The notes below the pieces were generated by a model, which was given only the letters and a program-made list of their open reading frames with translations, was not told the origin of the DNA and ran no database searches. This document shows positions 32,862 to 41,712 of a stretch of 53,878 bases of DNA, piece after piece. The stretch is from contig PKZD01000020.1 in assembly GCA_003133745.1 (NCBI GenBank), forward strand, positions 1-53,878, given 5' to 3'. The number at the start of each line of letters is the position of its first letter. Within the stretch, counting starts at the first letter, position 1. This DNA comes from Candidatus Tyrphobacter aquilonaris. GTDB lineage: Bacteria; Vulcanimicrobiota; Vulcanimicrobiia; Vulcanimicrobiales; Vulcanimicrobiaceae. A program made the translations under genes and the position numbers.

Positions 32862-32924
32862 GCGCGAGTCTTCGCGGCGCTCCGGTAGGTTCCGCTCGTC
32901 GTCGCACGGTATCCAAGGAAGCGT

Positions 32925-33494
32925 ATGAAAATCCAGGTCGGCGTCATGGGTTCCTCGGGCGGCAGCATTTCGGCACATGAGTTATCGCTTGCGCGACGTA
33001 TGGGACGGCGCATCGCCGAGCGCGATTGCACGATCGTCACGGGCGCGTGCCCGGGCTTACCGCACGCAGCCGTGCTCGGTGCGCACCAAGCGGGCGGCAT
33101 CAGCCTCGGCGTCTCGCCGGCGCTCACGCGCGAGGAGCACGTGAGCGAGTACCATTCGCCGCTGCAGCCCTATACGACGATGGTTTTCACCGGATCGGGA
33201 TTGATGGGCCGCGAAACGCACAACATCCACAGCTCCGATTTCGTGCTCTTTCTCGGCGGCCGCAGCGGGACGCTCGGCGAGTTTTGCATTGCGTACGATG
33301 AAGGGAAGCTTATCGGCGTGCTCATTCATTCCGGCGGCATCTCCGATCGCTTCAGTCAAATCAAGGAACTCGTGCGCAAAGAGACGGGCGCGATCATTAT
33401 CGAAAACATGGAACCGGAGAGGCTCGTCGATCAGTGTCTCGACCTCTACTTGCGGGAGCCGATCCCGAGTTCGGTTGCGCTGAATCGTGGCTGA
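32925..33494 (+). CDS. SLOG/LOG-type (Rossmann) protein
   Basis: 189 residues with AAGGAAG before the ATG. Fold landmarks: VGVMGSSGG, TIVTGACPGLPHAAVLGA, SVSPALTREEHVSEY and the nucleotide-site motif LFLGGRSGTLGEF (GGxxGTxxE). This is the SLOG superfamily, with plant LOG phosphoribohydrolases, TIGR00725 and possible nucleotide-binding sensors. Here the conserved GGRSGTLGE matches the catalytic/binding loop, so nucleotide or sugar-nucleotide hydrolysis is plausible. The stop overlaps the next gene by eight bases. Divergent from ETF-QO. Confidence 0.85.
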   Translation: MKIQVGVMGSSGGSISAHELSLARRMGRRIAERDCTIVTGACPGLPHAAVLGAHQAGGISLGVSPALTREEHVSEYHSPLQPYTTMVFTGSGLMGRETHNIHSSDFVLFLGGRSGTLGEFCIAYDEGKLIGVLIHSGGISDRFSQIKELVRKETGAIIIENMEPERLVDQCLDLYLREPIPSSVALNRG

Positions 33495-34845
33495 GCTTAC
33501 ATTTGTCGGCGCCGCCGGCACAGTCACCGGCAGCAAACACCTGCTCACGGTCGGCGGCAGGCGGCTCTTCGTCGATTGCGGTCTCTTCCAAGGCACGGAG
33601 GACGTGACCGCGCTCAACGGCGCGCCCTTACCGGTCGAGCCGGACGATATCGAAGCGGTCGTCATCACGCACGGGCATCTCGATCATATCGGCTATCTGC
33701 CGAAGCTCGTGCACGACGGTTTCTCCGGAACGATCTACTGCACGCCGGCGACGCAGGCGCTCATGCAGATCGTGCTCGACGATTCCGCGCATCTTCAGGA
33801 GGAGATGCGTCAACGAGGTCTCGAGCACGACCAACCCGCCGCACCGCCGAGTTACTACGACGAGCGCGACGTCGTGCGAACGATGCGGCTCGTGAAGACG
33901 CTGCCGCTCGCGACGCCGTTCGACGTCCTGCCCGGCGTGCGAGCAACCTACCACAACGCCGCGCACGTGATCGGTTCCGCCTTCATCACTTTCGAGATCG
34001 AGGGTAAGCACGTCGTCTTCTCCGGCGACCTCGGCCGATATGGGCGAACGCTGCTCTACGATCCGGATCCGATCGGCCCGGCCGATACGATCGTCTGCGA
34101 ATCGACGTACGCGGACCGCCCGCATCCGCCGGCTTCCCTCGATGCGCTCGAAGCCACGTTGCTCGCGGGCATCGCGCGCGGAGGCGCCATGGTGTTGCCG
34201 GCCTTTGCGGTCGAGCGGACGCAGGACATCTTGCTCGCGATTGCCGCGATCCAAGCGCGCCAACCGAAGGTTGCGGCGCTGCCCGTCCATCTCGACAGCC
34301 CGATGGCCGAAAAGGTCGACGTGGTATTCGGGCAGTTTCCCGACGCGCACAAGCCGATTCCACATGACGGAGCCTCGACGCCGTTCGGCGTTCGCAATTT
34401 CTCCATGGCGGTGACGACCGACGAATCGAAACAGCTCAACCACATAGAGGGACCGCACCTCATCATCTCCGCCAGCGGCATGGCGTCCGGCGGCCGCGTC
34501 CTGCACCACCTCCACAATCATGTCGCGCAGGCGTCCTCGACGATCATCTTCGTCGGCTATCAGAGCCGCGGAACGCTTGGCTTTCTCTTGACGAACGGGA
34601 TGAAGACGCTGCACCTCTACGGCGACACCATGCCGGTGCGCGCGCACATCATCGACCTCGCCGGTTTCAGCGGCCACGCCGACGACTCCGATTTCAAGCG
34701 CTGGTTCGCAACGTGCACCGGCACGCCACACCTCTACGCGGTGCACGGCGAGCCCGCATCCGCGCTCGCATTGGCCGCGTTCGTGAAGACCGAACTCGGC
34801 TGGCCCGCGGAGGCGGCACAGCGCGGAAAGACCGTCACGATATGA
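33487..34845 (+). CDS. Beta-CASP metallo-beta-lactamase nuclease (CPSF/Ysh1-like)
   Basis: 452 residues, GTG start. The MBL core: VITHGHLDHIGYLPKLVHDG (HxHxDH), NAAHVIGSAF, FSGDLGRYGRTLLYDP, and the beta-CASP insert with GGAMVLPAFAVERTQDILLAI, HLDSPMAEKV and SASGMASGGRVLHHLHNHV; the C-terminal His motif is in AGFSGHADDSDF and YAVHGEPASALA. Bacterial members process or degrade RNA as endo- or exonucleases. It follows the SLOG gene in overlap and couples to threonine aldolase (ATGA). A cytoplasmic RNase is the likely role. Confidence 0.9.
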   Translation: MAELTFVGAAGTVTGSKHLLTVGGRRLFVDCGLFQGTEDVTALNGAPLPVEPDDIEAVVITHGHLDHIGYLPKLVHDGFSGTIYCTPATQALMQIVLDDSAHLQEEMRQRGLEHDQPAAPPSYYDERDVVRTMRLVKTLPLATPFDVLPGVRATYHNAAHVIGSAFITFEIEGKHVVFSGDLGRYGRTLLYDPDPIGPADTIVCESTYADRPHPPASLDALEATLLAGIARGGAMVLPAFAVERTQDILLAIAAIQARQPKVAALPVHLDSPMAEKVDVVFGQFPDAHKPIPHDGASTPFGVRNFSMAVTTDESKQLNHIEGPHLIISASGMASGGRVLHHLHNHVAQASSTIIFVGYQSRGTLGFLLTNGMKTLHLYGDTMPVRAHIIDLAGFSGHADDSDFKRWFATCTGTPHLYAVHGEPASALALAAFVKTELGWPAEAAQRGKTVTI

Positions 34846-35882
34846 CGACGCACGGCGTGCGCAGTTTCGAAAGCGATAACGCCGCGCCGGTCGCGCCGGA
34901 GATACTCGAAGCGATTCGCGCGGCAAACGACGGCGACGCGATCGGCTACGGGCACGACCCGTGGACGCAGAGAGCCGTACGACGTTTTCGCGAACACTTC
35001 GGCGCGGCAACGGACGTCTATTTCGCCTTCAACGGCACCGGCGCCAACGTCGTCGCGCTGAGCTGCCTCGTCAAGCCGTGGGAGGCCGTGCTCTGCCCCA
35101 CGAGCGCGCACTTGCAGACCGATGAATGCGGCGCCTTCGAGCGCTTCTCGGGTTCGAAAGTGATTCCGGTTTCGACGCAGGACGGCAAACTGAGGCCGCA
35201 GGACTTGGAGCCATACTTGCACGTCGGACACGACGAGCACCACTCGCAGCCGCGCGTCGTCTCGATCTCACAATCGACGGAGTACGGCGGCTTATACGAG
35301 CCGGAGGAACTGCACGAACTCTGCGACTACGCGCACAGTCGCGGGCTGCTCGTGCACGTCGACGGCGCGCGCATAGCCAACGCCGCCGCGGCGCTCGGAA
35401 CGACGCCGCGCGCGATCACGATCGACCTCGGCGCCGACGTGCTCACCTTCGGCGGTACGAAGAACGGCTTGATGTTCGGTGAGGCAATCTGCTTCTTCGA
35501 CCCGACGCTGCCGGCCGGAGCCGCGCCCTTCGCGCGCAAGCAGGGCATGCAGCTCGCATCGAAGATGCGATACGTCGCTGCGCAGTTCGAGGCGCTCCTC
35601 ACCGAAGATCGCTGGCTGCGATACGCCGCGCACGCGAATGCGATGACCGCGCGCCTGCACGAGCGCATTCGCTCGATCGCGGGTATCCGCGTTACCCGGC
35701 CGGTGCGTTGCAACGCGATCTTTGCGACGATGGACCGCGCGGCAATCGCGCGGGCGCAGGAAGAGTTCTTCTTCTACGTCTTCGACGAGGTGCTGCCCGA
35801 AGTGCGCTGGATGACGCACTGGGCCACGCAGCCCGAAGACGTCGAGGCCTTCGCGGACTGCCTCGCGCGCTCGCTGCGCTAA
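34842..35882 (+). CDS. ltaE: Threonine aldolase (low-specificity type)
   Basis: 346 residues. PLP fold-type I: SFESDNAAPVAPEILEAIRA, YFAFNGTGANVVALSCL, HVDGARIANAAAALG and the PLP lysine in LTFGGTKNGLMFGEA. It cleaves L-threonine or allo-threonine to glycine and acetaldehyde. ATG 34842 overlaps the nuclease stop. The frame upstream to 34713 is shadow. It converges on the FAD reductase gene with a four-base overlap. Stereospecificity cannot be told from sequence. Confidence 0.88.
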   Translation: MTTHGVRSFESDNAAPVAPEILEAIRAANDGDAIGYGHDPWTQRAVRRFREHFGAATDVYFAFNGTGANVVALSCLVKPWEAVLCPTSAHLQTDECGAFERFSGSKVIPVSTQDGKLRPQDLEPYLHVGHDEHHSQPRVVSISQSTEYGGLYEPEELHELCDYAHSRGLLVHVDGARIANAAAALGTTPRAITIDLGADVLTFGGTKNGLMFGEAICFFDPTLPAGAAPFARKQGMQLASKMRYVAAQFEALLTEDRWLRYAAHANAMTARLHERIRSIAGIRVTRPVRCNAIFATMDRAAIARAQEEFFFYVFDEVLPEVRWMTHWATQPEDVEAFADCLARSLR

Positions 35883-37114
35883 GCCGTCCAGTCCAACATC
35901 GATTCCCAGTCATGCTTGGGGAAGGGCTGCTTCGATTTGATCGCCTCGACGTACTTGCGCTTACCGGCGCGATTGCCTTTGCCCATCATGATGCCGCCGA
36001 CGAGCCGATCTTGCCAGAAGAAGAGCGAGCGATACCACTTCTTCTCTTCGTCGACTTTCTTGACCATCTCTAAATCGGGGCGCAACTCGGGCGAGCAGCC
36101 GAACTGCGTGATCGTCTGCCCCTTGAAGAGTAGTGAGGAGTACTCGGGCACGTCGTGGTACTTCTCGCTTCCGCCCATCATGTTGATCGCTGCGACCTTT
36201 CCGTGCGCGCCCGCGTTGTTCCACGTCCCCATGCGATAGCGAATCTCCAGGATCGGATCGAAGAAATCCGCAACGTCCCCGGCCGCAAAGACGCCGGGGA
36301 CATTGGTTTCCAAATGATCGTTGCAGAGGATGCCGTTCTGGCTCGTGTGAATTCCGCTGCCTTCGAGCAACTCGACGTTCATCGCTAAGCCGAGCCCGAT
36401 CGAGAAGCATTCCCCGGCGATCTCGAGCCCGCTCTTCGTGCGCAACTTCGTGACCACGCCATTGGAGCGCGTGAACTCTTCGACTTCCTCGCCGAAATGC
36501 AGGTGCACGTTTTGCTCGCGCGCCGCTTCGGCAACGAGCTCCGCCGCGACCTCGTCGAGGACGCGGTTCAACGTGCGCGGTCCGCGGATTATCCAGTGCG
36601 TCTCGACGCCGCGCACCGAAAAGGCTTCCGCGAGTTCATAGGCGATGTATGAGCCGCCGACCGCCACGGCCGTCTTACTGTGCTCGAGGTACTCCGAGAT
36701 CGCACGAGTGTCGTCGAGATATTGGAAGTTGAAGATGTTTGCCGCCCCCTGCGCTCCCGAGGCCGGACACGGATTCGGACGACCGCCGGTCGCGACCAAG
36801 AGCGCGTCGTAGGGATAGGATTTCCCATCGGCTTCGACGACGCGTTCCTCAGTCGCGACGCGCGAAACCGTCGTGCGCAGCTTCAGATCGATTCGGTGTT
36901 GCTCGTGCCAAGCGATGTCCCGGATCATCACCTTCGCCTCCGGAATCTGCTTGCGCAGCATCGGCGGAAGCGAGATGCGATTGTAGAGCGGATAGGGTTC
37001 GTCGCCGATGAGCGTGATCTCGCACGCCGGATCGTGCTTGCGCAACTGCTCGGCTGCCGTCGTTCCGGCAAAGCCGTTCCCGACGATCACATAGCGGCGG
37101 ACACCGGAATCCAT
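35879..37114 (-). CDS. FAD-dependent pyridine-nucleotide oxidoreductase (NirB-N/rubredoxin-reductase type)
   Basis: 411 residues. FAD site VIVGNGFAGTTAAEQL, NAD site AVGGSYIAYELAEAFSVRG and second FAD site VPGVFAAGDVADFFDP. There is no redox-active CxxC, so it is not a thioredoxin or mercuric reductase; the class includes NirB N-terminal domains, ferredoxin/rubredoxin reductases and NADH-dependent AIF-like enzymes. The C-terminus (RKYVEAIKSKQPFPKHDW) is helical. An electron partner is not adjacent. It converges on threonine aldolase. It could reduce a ferredoxin for Fe-S or radical-SAM enzymes such as QueE. Confidence 0.85.
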   Translation of the reverse strand: MDSGVRRYVIVGNGFAGTTAAEQLRKHDPACEITLIGDEPYPLYNRISLPPMLRKQIPEAKVMIRDIAWHEQHRIDLKLRTTVSRVATEERVVEADGKSYPYDALLVATGGRPNPCPASGAQGAANIFNFQYLDDTRAISEYLEHSKTAVAVGGSYIAYELAEAFSVRGVETHWIIRGPRTLNRVLDEVAAELVAEAAREQNVHLHFGEEVEEFTRSNGVVTKLRTKSGLEIAGECFSIGLGLAMNVELLEGSGIHTSQNGILCNDHLETNVPGVFAAGDVADFFDPILEIRYRMGTWNNAGAHGKVAAINMMGGSEKYHDVPEYSSLLFKGQTITQFGCSPELRPDLEMVKKVDEEKKWYRSLFFWQDRLVGGIMMGKGNRAGKRKYVEAIKSKQPFPKHDWESMLDWTA

Positions 37115-37149
37115 CAGGCGGCGGGTTCGGCGCGCTTGCGCGCGAGCCT

Positions 37150-37908
37150 TTAGCGACCCCTCCTAACAACTTGCTGTTGCGCGTGATACCAAAAGATGGC
37201 CGGAACGGGGTGGCAGAATGACACCGCGGGCATAAAGTGTGCCGTTGCCACGTTCATCTCGAAGGCGTTCGCGAGTTCGCGAGGCATGCTCGTGCCGATA
37301 ATCCAGTGATCTGCGATCGTCCCGTCCGCATTAACGGCAACGGCGTCCGCCGAGACGTCGGGCGCGACCGCTACTGTCGTGGTGTCAGGCGGCAAGGAGC
37401 GCCGATCCTCTCCCATGAGATCGCTCGGTACCGGCGCGTCGCATTGAACGCGCCCCTTCGCGTCCCAGCCGAAAACGGTTTCACCGGATGTTTGCGCATC
37501 GCTCACCCACATTGCTTGTACCGTAACCGGTGTTGGAAAGCGGATGCTCAGCGTCGGTGATTCCTGATCCTCGTAGGCGATATCGTCGACCGCGGCGTGT
37601 CCGTTAACGGCGCCGATATGGTGAATGCGGACGTGCGCCGTGTCGGGCTCCAACGCAAGGTCGTGAAGGCTCCACGTAAACCAGCCGCGATCGGTCACGG
37701 CGATGAGGCCGGCGTCGAGTCTTCGCGGGGAAAGTGCGGCAATCCGATACGTATAACGTGTTGCTGCGACATTTGATGCCACACCAATGGGCGCGACCTG
37801 CGTAACCGCGCCTGGGCAAAACTCTGTGACGGCCTGCGCCGATTGTCGCGCCAGGAGAAAAAACGCGACGCCGCACAGGAGACCTACGACCGGCCGACCT
37901 TTCACCAT
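37150..37908 (-). CDS. Secreted protein with possible TonB-C-like domain
   Basis: 252 residues from ATG 37908 with a signal peptide (VVGLLCGVAFFLLARQSAQA). The mature part is mostly beta with several Cys (EFCPGAV, RVQCDAP, VSFCHPV). The last ~60 residues (DGTIADHWIIGTSM, then NVATAHFMPAVSFCHPV) loosely follow the TonB C-terminal pattern of a strand, S/T turn, helix and FxPA-x-x-x-PV strand. No proline-rich TonB spacer is present, so it may be a distinct exported domain. It is divergent from the pdhA leader. Confidence 0.55.
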   Translation of the reverse strand: MVKGRPVVGLLCGVAFFLLARQSAQAVTEFCPGAVTQVAPIGVASNVAATRYTYRIAALSPRRLDAGLIAVTDRGWFTWSLHDLALEPDTAHVRIHHIGAVNGHAAVDDIAYEDQESPTLSIRFPTPVTVQAMWVSDAQTSGETVFGWDAKGRVQCDAPVPSDLMGEDRRSLPPDTTTVAVAPDVSADAVAVNADGTIADHWIIGTSMPRELANAFEMNVATAHFMPAVSFCHPVPAIFWYHAQQQVVRRGR

Positions 37909-37937
37909 CCCGGGCCTTCGCAACCGGCCCAGCCGAG

Positions 37938-38007
37938 CCCCTCTGCGCAGGAACCGCCCGCCTCCAGGCGAGTAGCACCCTCCAGATGGCCGCAAAGGGC
38001 AGAGGGG
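37938..38007 (+). promoter_or_regulatory. Candidate structured leader upstream of the dehydrogenase E1 alpha gene
   Basis: A perfect nine-base inverted repeat, CCCCTCTGC (37938-37946) and GCAGAGGGG (37999-38007), flanks 52 bases that include a small CGCCTCCAGGCG hairpin. This lies in the 132-base gap before GTG 38041. It could be a regulatory RNA fold or chance pairing in GC-rich DNA. I do not recognise a known riboswitch class in it. Confidence 0.25.
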
Positions 38008-38040
38008 TCTGATGGACGCCTACGACGGAGCGCACAAACC

Positions 38041-39060
38041 GTGGCGGTGAAAACTTCCGCCGCGCTCGACAAACGCGGCCTCAATGACGAGCAACTGCGG
38101 CAAATCTTCCGCAATATGTTGCTGCAACGTCAGCTCGACAACCGCGGTTTCCAACTCAACCGTCAGGGCAAAGTTCCCTTCGCGTTGGGAAGCGAGGGAC
38201 ATGAAGCGCTGCAGGCGGGCGCCGCGATGGCCTTCGAACGCGGCAAGGATATCCTCGCGCCGTACTATCGCGATCTCGGCTTGTGTCTCGGCGTCGGTCT
38301 CACGCCATACGAAATCATGCTCTCGCTCTTCGCGCGCGCTGCCGATCACAACGGCGGACGCCAGTTTCCGAATCACTACTCCTCCAAAGCCGCCGGGATT
38401 CTCTCCTTCTCATCGATTCTCGCCGCGCACATTCCACACGCCGTCGGCGCCGCGTACGCGATCAAGTATCGTCAGGAAACCGGACGCGCGGTGCTTTGCA
38501 CCTGCGGCGAGGGCACGACGAGCGAGGGCGAGTGGCACGAGTCTCTCAACTTTGCAGCGGTGCACAAACTGCCGATCGTCTTTCTCGTCGAGAACAATCT
38601 CTGGGCGATCTCGACACCCGTCGAGAAACAGATGGCGCAGCCGGAAGTTTGGCGGCGTGCCGCGGGCTACGGCATACCCGGAAAGCGCTTCGAAGGCTTC
38701 GATCCCATCGAGACCTACGCGACCGTGAAAGAAGCGCTCGATCGTGCGCGCTCCGGCGGCGGCCCGACGTTACTCGAAGGAATGTGCTATCGCTTCCTCG
38801 CGCATTCAACCGACGACAACGACATGACGTACCGCACGAAAGACGAGGTCGCGGAACACCGCAAGAGCGATCCCGTGCCGCGCTTCGAGGCGCGGCTCGT
38901 CGAAGCGGGCGTACTGAGCGACGCGGATGTCGCGGCGATGAGGAAGGACGTCTTGCACGAGACGAACGACGCGACCGATCGCGCGGAAGCGATGCCGTTC
39001 GCACCGGCCGAAGAACTCTACACGCACGTTTACGAGGGAGCGTGGCAGCCATGGCAGTGA
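38041..39060 (+). CDS. 2-oxoacid dehydrogenase E1 component, alpha subunit
   Basis: 339 residues from GTG 38041 (GTG 38047 also possible). TPP-binding motif in CGEGTTSEGEWHESLNFAA with the following LPIVFLVENNLWAIS; other segments are QGKVPFALGSEGHEALQAGA and NHYSSKAAGILSFSS. E1 alpha decarboxylates a 2-oxoacid (pyruvate or branched-chain) with TPP. The upstream frame to 37843 is shadow of the secreted protein. It overlaps the beta subunit start by ten bases. The substrate specificity is not decided by sequence. It could act as pdhA, bkdA or acoA. Confidence 0.9.
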   Translation: MAVKTSAALDKRGLNDEQLRQIFRNMLLQRQLDNRGFQLNRQGKVPFALGSEGHEALQAGAAMAFERGKDILAPYYRDLGLCLGVGLTPYEIMLSLFARAADHNGGRQFPNHYSSKAAGILSFSSILAAHIPHAVGAAYAIKYRQETGRAVLCTCGEGTTSEGEWHESLNFAAVHKLPIVFLVENNLWAISTPVEKQMAQPEVWRRAAGYGIPGKRFEGFDPIETYATVKEALDRARSGGGPTLLEGMCYRFLAHSTDDNDMTYRTKDEVAEHRKSDPVPRFEARLVEAGVLSDADVAAMRKDVLHETNDATDRAEAMPFAPAEELYTHVYEGAWQPWQ

Positions 39061-40067
39061 CCTCATCGGAGACGACCGCCTCGTCGCAGACGATGAACAA
39101 CGTCGAGGCGGTCCGCGCGACGCTCTATGAAGCGATGAAGAGCGACGATCGCACCATCATCCTCGGTGAGGACGTCGGCGCGCGCGGGAACGTCTTCCTC
39201 ATCACGAAAGACTTCATCGACGAGTTCGGCCCCGAACGCGTCATCGACACGCCGATTGCGGAAGCCTCGATCGTCGGCATCGCCGTCGGCATGGCGATGG
39301 AAGGCCTGCGCCCGATCGCGGAGATCCAGTTCGCCGACTTCATCTATCCGTCGTTCAACCAGATCGTCGGCGAAGCGGCGAAGACTCGTTACCGCAGCAA
39401 CGGCGAGTACACGTGCCCAATGGTCATTCGCACGCCGTACGGCGGCGGCGTTCGCGGCGCGCTCTCGCACTCGGTTTCCATCGAAGCGCTCTTCTACCAC
39501 GTACCAGGCTTGAAAATCGTCGCGCCGGCCTTCCCGGCGGACGTCAAAGGCTTGCTCAATGCGGCGATCGACGATCCCGATCCCGTGCTCTTCCTCGAAC
39601 ACAAGAAGACGTACCGCTTGATCAAAGGCGATGTCCCCAAAGGGCACTACACGATTCCGATCGGTGAAGCGAACGTGGTCAGGCCGGGCACGCAGTTGAG
39701 CGTCGTTTCATACGGCCTCTACGTGCACTGGGCGCTCGAGGCTACGAAGTCGCTCGAGGAGGAAGGCATCAGCGTCGAAGTCATCGACCTACGGTCGATT
39801 CGCCCGATGGATAAGGCGACGATCCTTTCCAGCGTCGAGAAGACGCGCAAACTCCTCATCATCCACGAAGACAATAAGTTCGGCGGCATCGGCGCGGAGA
39901 TCAGCGCGATGGTCGCCGAGGAGGCGCTCTTCCATCTCGACGCGCCGATTCGGCGTCTTTGCGGCCCCGACGTTCCCGCGATGGGCTACGCCCAACCGCT
40001 CGAAGAGGCGTTCATGTCCTCTCCCGCGCAGATGGCCGATGCAATGCGCGAGATGGTGAGGTTCTGA
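39051..40067 (+). CDS. 2-oxoacid dehydrogenase E1 component, beta subunit
   Basis: 338 residues from ATG 39051. Core motifs: TIILGEDVGARGNVFLITKD, FGPERVIDTPIAEASIVGI, GLRPIAEIQFADFIYPSFNQ, VRGALSHSVSIEALFYHVPG and VVSYGLYVHWALEATKSL. It forms the alpha2beta2 E1 with the upstream product and binds TPP at the interface. The gene overlaps the end of the alpha gene and shares one base (TGATG) with the E2 gene. Typical length is 325-340. Confidence 0.93.
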   Translation: MAVTSSETTASSQTMNNVEAVRATLYEAMKSDDRTIILGEDVGARGNVFLITKDFIDEFGPERVIDTPIAEASIVGIAVGMAMEGLRPIAEIQFADFIYPSFNQIVGEAAKTRYRSNGEYTCPMVIRTPYGGGVRGALSHSVSIEALFYHVPGLKIVAPAFPADVKGLLNAAIDDPDPVLFLEHKKTYRLIKGDVPKGHYTIPIGEANVVRPGTQLSVVSYGLYVHWALEATKSLEEEGISVEVIDLRSIRPMDKATILSSVEKTRKLLIIHEDNKFGGIGAEISAMVAEEALFHLDAPIRRLCGPDVPAMGYAQPLEEAFMSSPAQMADAMREMVRF

Positions 40068-41317
40068 TGCCGACGACGATCACGATGCCGCAGCTCGGCG
40101 AAACCGTGACGGAGGGGACCGTCGCGCAATGGCTCAAGCGCGTCGGTGAAAGCGTGGAAAAGTACGAACCCTTCGTCGAGGTTTCGACGGACAAGGTCAA
40201 CGCGGAGGTTCCCTCGCCGGTCAGCGGCGTCATTCGAGAAGTCCTCGTCAAAGAAGGTGAAACCGTCGCGACCGGAACGCCGATTGCCATTATCGACGAC
40301 GTCGGCTCCGGCAGCGCGCCGTCGCCACAAACGCCCGCCGCGGCGACAAAGGCCGAGGCGCCGAGCGTGCCGCCTCGTTCGAACGGTCAACCCGTCGTCG
40401 CAACGTCGAGCGCGCCGCTCGATGAAGCACTGCGTAAGGCGTCTCCCGCGGTGCGGCGTCTCGCGCGCGAGCACAACGTCGACATTCGCGGGGTCAAGGG
40501 AACCGGCAACGCAGGGCGCGTCACCGCGCAGGACGTCACAACCGCAGCGGCCTCGGGTCCGGCGGCCGCCGTCGGGCATGCACCGGCGGTCCCGAGCGGA
40601 ACCTCGACCTACGCCGAACCGGTTCCGGGCACGACGATTCAACTCAATCAAGCGCGGCGCATCATCGCGCAACGCATGGTGGAGAGCAAACAGACTGCGC
40701 CGCATGCCTGGTCGACGGTCGAGATCGACGTCACGGAACTCTGGAAGTGGCGCGAACGCGAGAAGGGACGCTTCGAGCGCGAGACGGGATACAAGCTCAC
40801 GCTGCTCCCGTTTTTCATTCGCGCGGTCGCCCAAGGACTTCAAGCGTTTCCGCTCGTCAACGCGCGCTTCACGCCCGAAGGCATTCACGTGCTCAAGGAG
40901 ATCAACATCGGCGTCGCGATCGGCCTGCCGACGAATCTCATCGTGCCCGTGATCAAGAATGCCGACCGCCTGACGATCAAGGCGCTCGGCGTCGCCGCGG
41001 GTGAGTTGATCGACAAAGCGCGCAGAAACAAACTCGGCGTCGACGACCTCGCCGGGGGCACGTTCACGGTCAACAACAACGGTGCAAACGGTTCGATCCT
41101 CTCCGCGCCGATCATCAATGGCGGCCAAGCCGCGATCGTCACGATGGAAGCGGTCGTGAAGCGTCCGGTCGTTCGAGACGACGCAATCGCGATCCGGCAG
41201 ATGATGAACGCATGCCTCTCGCTCGATCATCGCGTGCTCGACGGCTATACCGCAAGCGGATTCCTCGCCGAACTGAAACGGCGCCTGGAATCGATGGGCC
41301 CGGACGGCGCGATCTAA
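40067..41317 (+). CDS. Dihydrolipoyl acyltransferase (E2)
   Basis: 416 residues. The lipoyl domain has the lipoylated lysine in VSTDKVNAEVPSPVSG (~Lys41). An Ala/Pro/Ser linker precedes a peripheral subunit-binding domain (ASPAVRRLAREHNVDIRGVK, then GTGNAGRVTAQDV). The catalytic domain ends with SLDHRVLDGYTAS (HxxxDG). It transfers the acyl group to CoA. No E3 (lipoamide dehydrogenase) lies next to it, so E3 is elsewhere. It is coupled to E1 beta and is followed by queD after 29 bases. Confidence 0.93.
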   Translation: MPTTITMPQLGETVTEGTVAQWLKRVGESVEKYEPFVEVSTDKVNAEVPSPVSGVIREVLVKEGETVATGTPIAIIDDVGSGSAPSPQTPAAATKAEAPSVPPRSNGQPVVATSSAPLDEALRKASPAVRRLAREHNVDIRGVKGTGNAGRVTAQDVTTAAASGPAAAVGHAPAVPSGTSTYAEPVPGTTIQLNQARRIIAQRMVESKQTAPHAWSTVEIDVTELWKWREREKGRFERETGYKLTLLPFFIRAVAQGLQAFPLVNARFTPEGIHVLKEINIGVAIGLPTNLIVPVIKNADRLTIKALGVAAGELIDKARRNKLGVDDLAGGTFTVNNNGANGSILSAPIINGGQAAIVTMEAVVKRPVVRDDAIAIRQMMNACLSLDHRVLDGYTASGFLAELKRRLESMGPDGAI

Positions 41318-41346
41318 GATGCGCGCGGCGCTCGCGGGTTAGGCCC

Positions 41347-41712
41347 GTGCAGATTCGCAAACATTTCCATTTCGAGGCCGCGCACTCGCTCCCGCACCAT
41401 CTGGGAAAGTGCGCGCGGATGCACGGTCATTCGTACCGGCTCGAAGTCGCGATCGGCGGCCCGATTCAACGCGACGGTCCCGCGCGTGGCATGGTTGAGG
41501 ACTTCGATGCGCTGGAAACGCTCGTTGGAACCGAAGTCATCGAGGCGCTCGACCATCGAACGCTGAACGATTTCATCGACAACCCCACCGCCGAGGAGAT
41601 CGTCCTCTGGATCTGGCGGCGCCTGGAGCCGCGCCTTCCGTCGCTCGAGGAACTCGCGCTCTGGGAGACCGCGAGCGCGTGCGCGGTCTTGCGCAGAGGC
41701 GACGACCGTTGA
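41347..41712 (+). CDS. queD: QueD, 6-carboxytetrahydropterin synthase
   Basis: 121 residues from GTG 41347. It converts dihydroneopterin triphosphate to 6-carboxytetrahydropterin in queuosine (7-deazaguanine) synthesis. Zinc histidines are in FEAAHSLPHH and RMHGHSYRL; the catalytic Cys is in LGKCARMHGH; DHRTLNDF, NPTAEEIVLWIW and the late Glu in LALWETASA follow. The frame before 41347 belongs to E2. The stop overlaps queE (TTGA). Confidence 0.9.
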   Translation: MQIRKHFHFEAAHSLPHHLGKCARMHGHSYRLEVAIGGPIQRDGPARGMVEDFDALETLVGTEVIEALDHRTLNDFIDNPTAEEIVLWIWRRLEPRLPSLEELALWETASACAVLRRGDDR

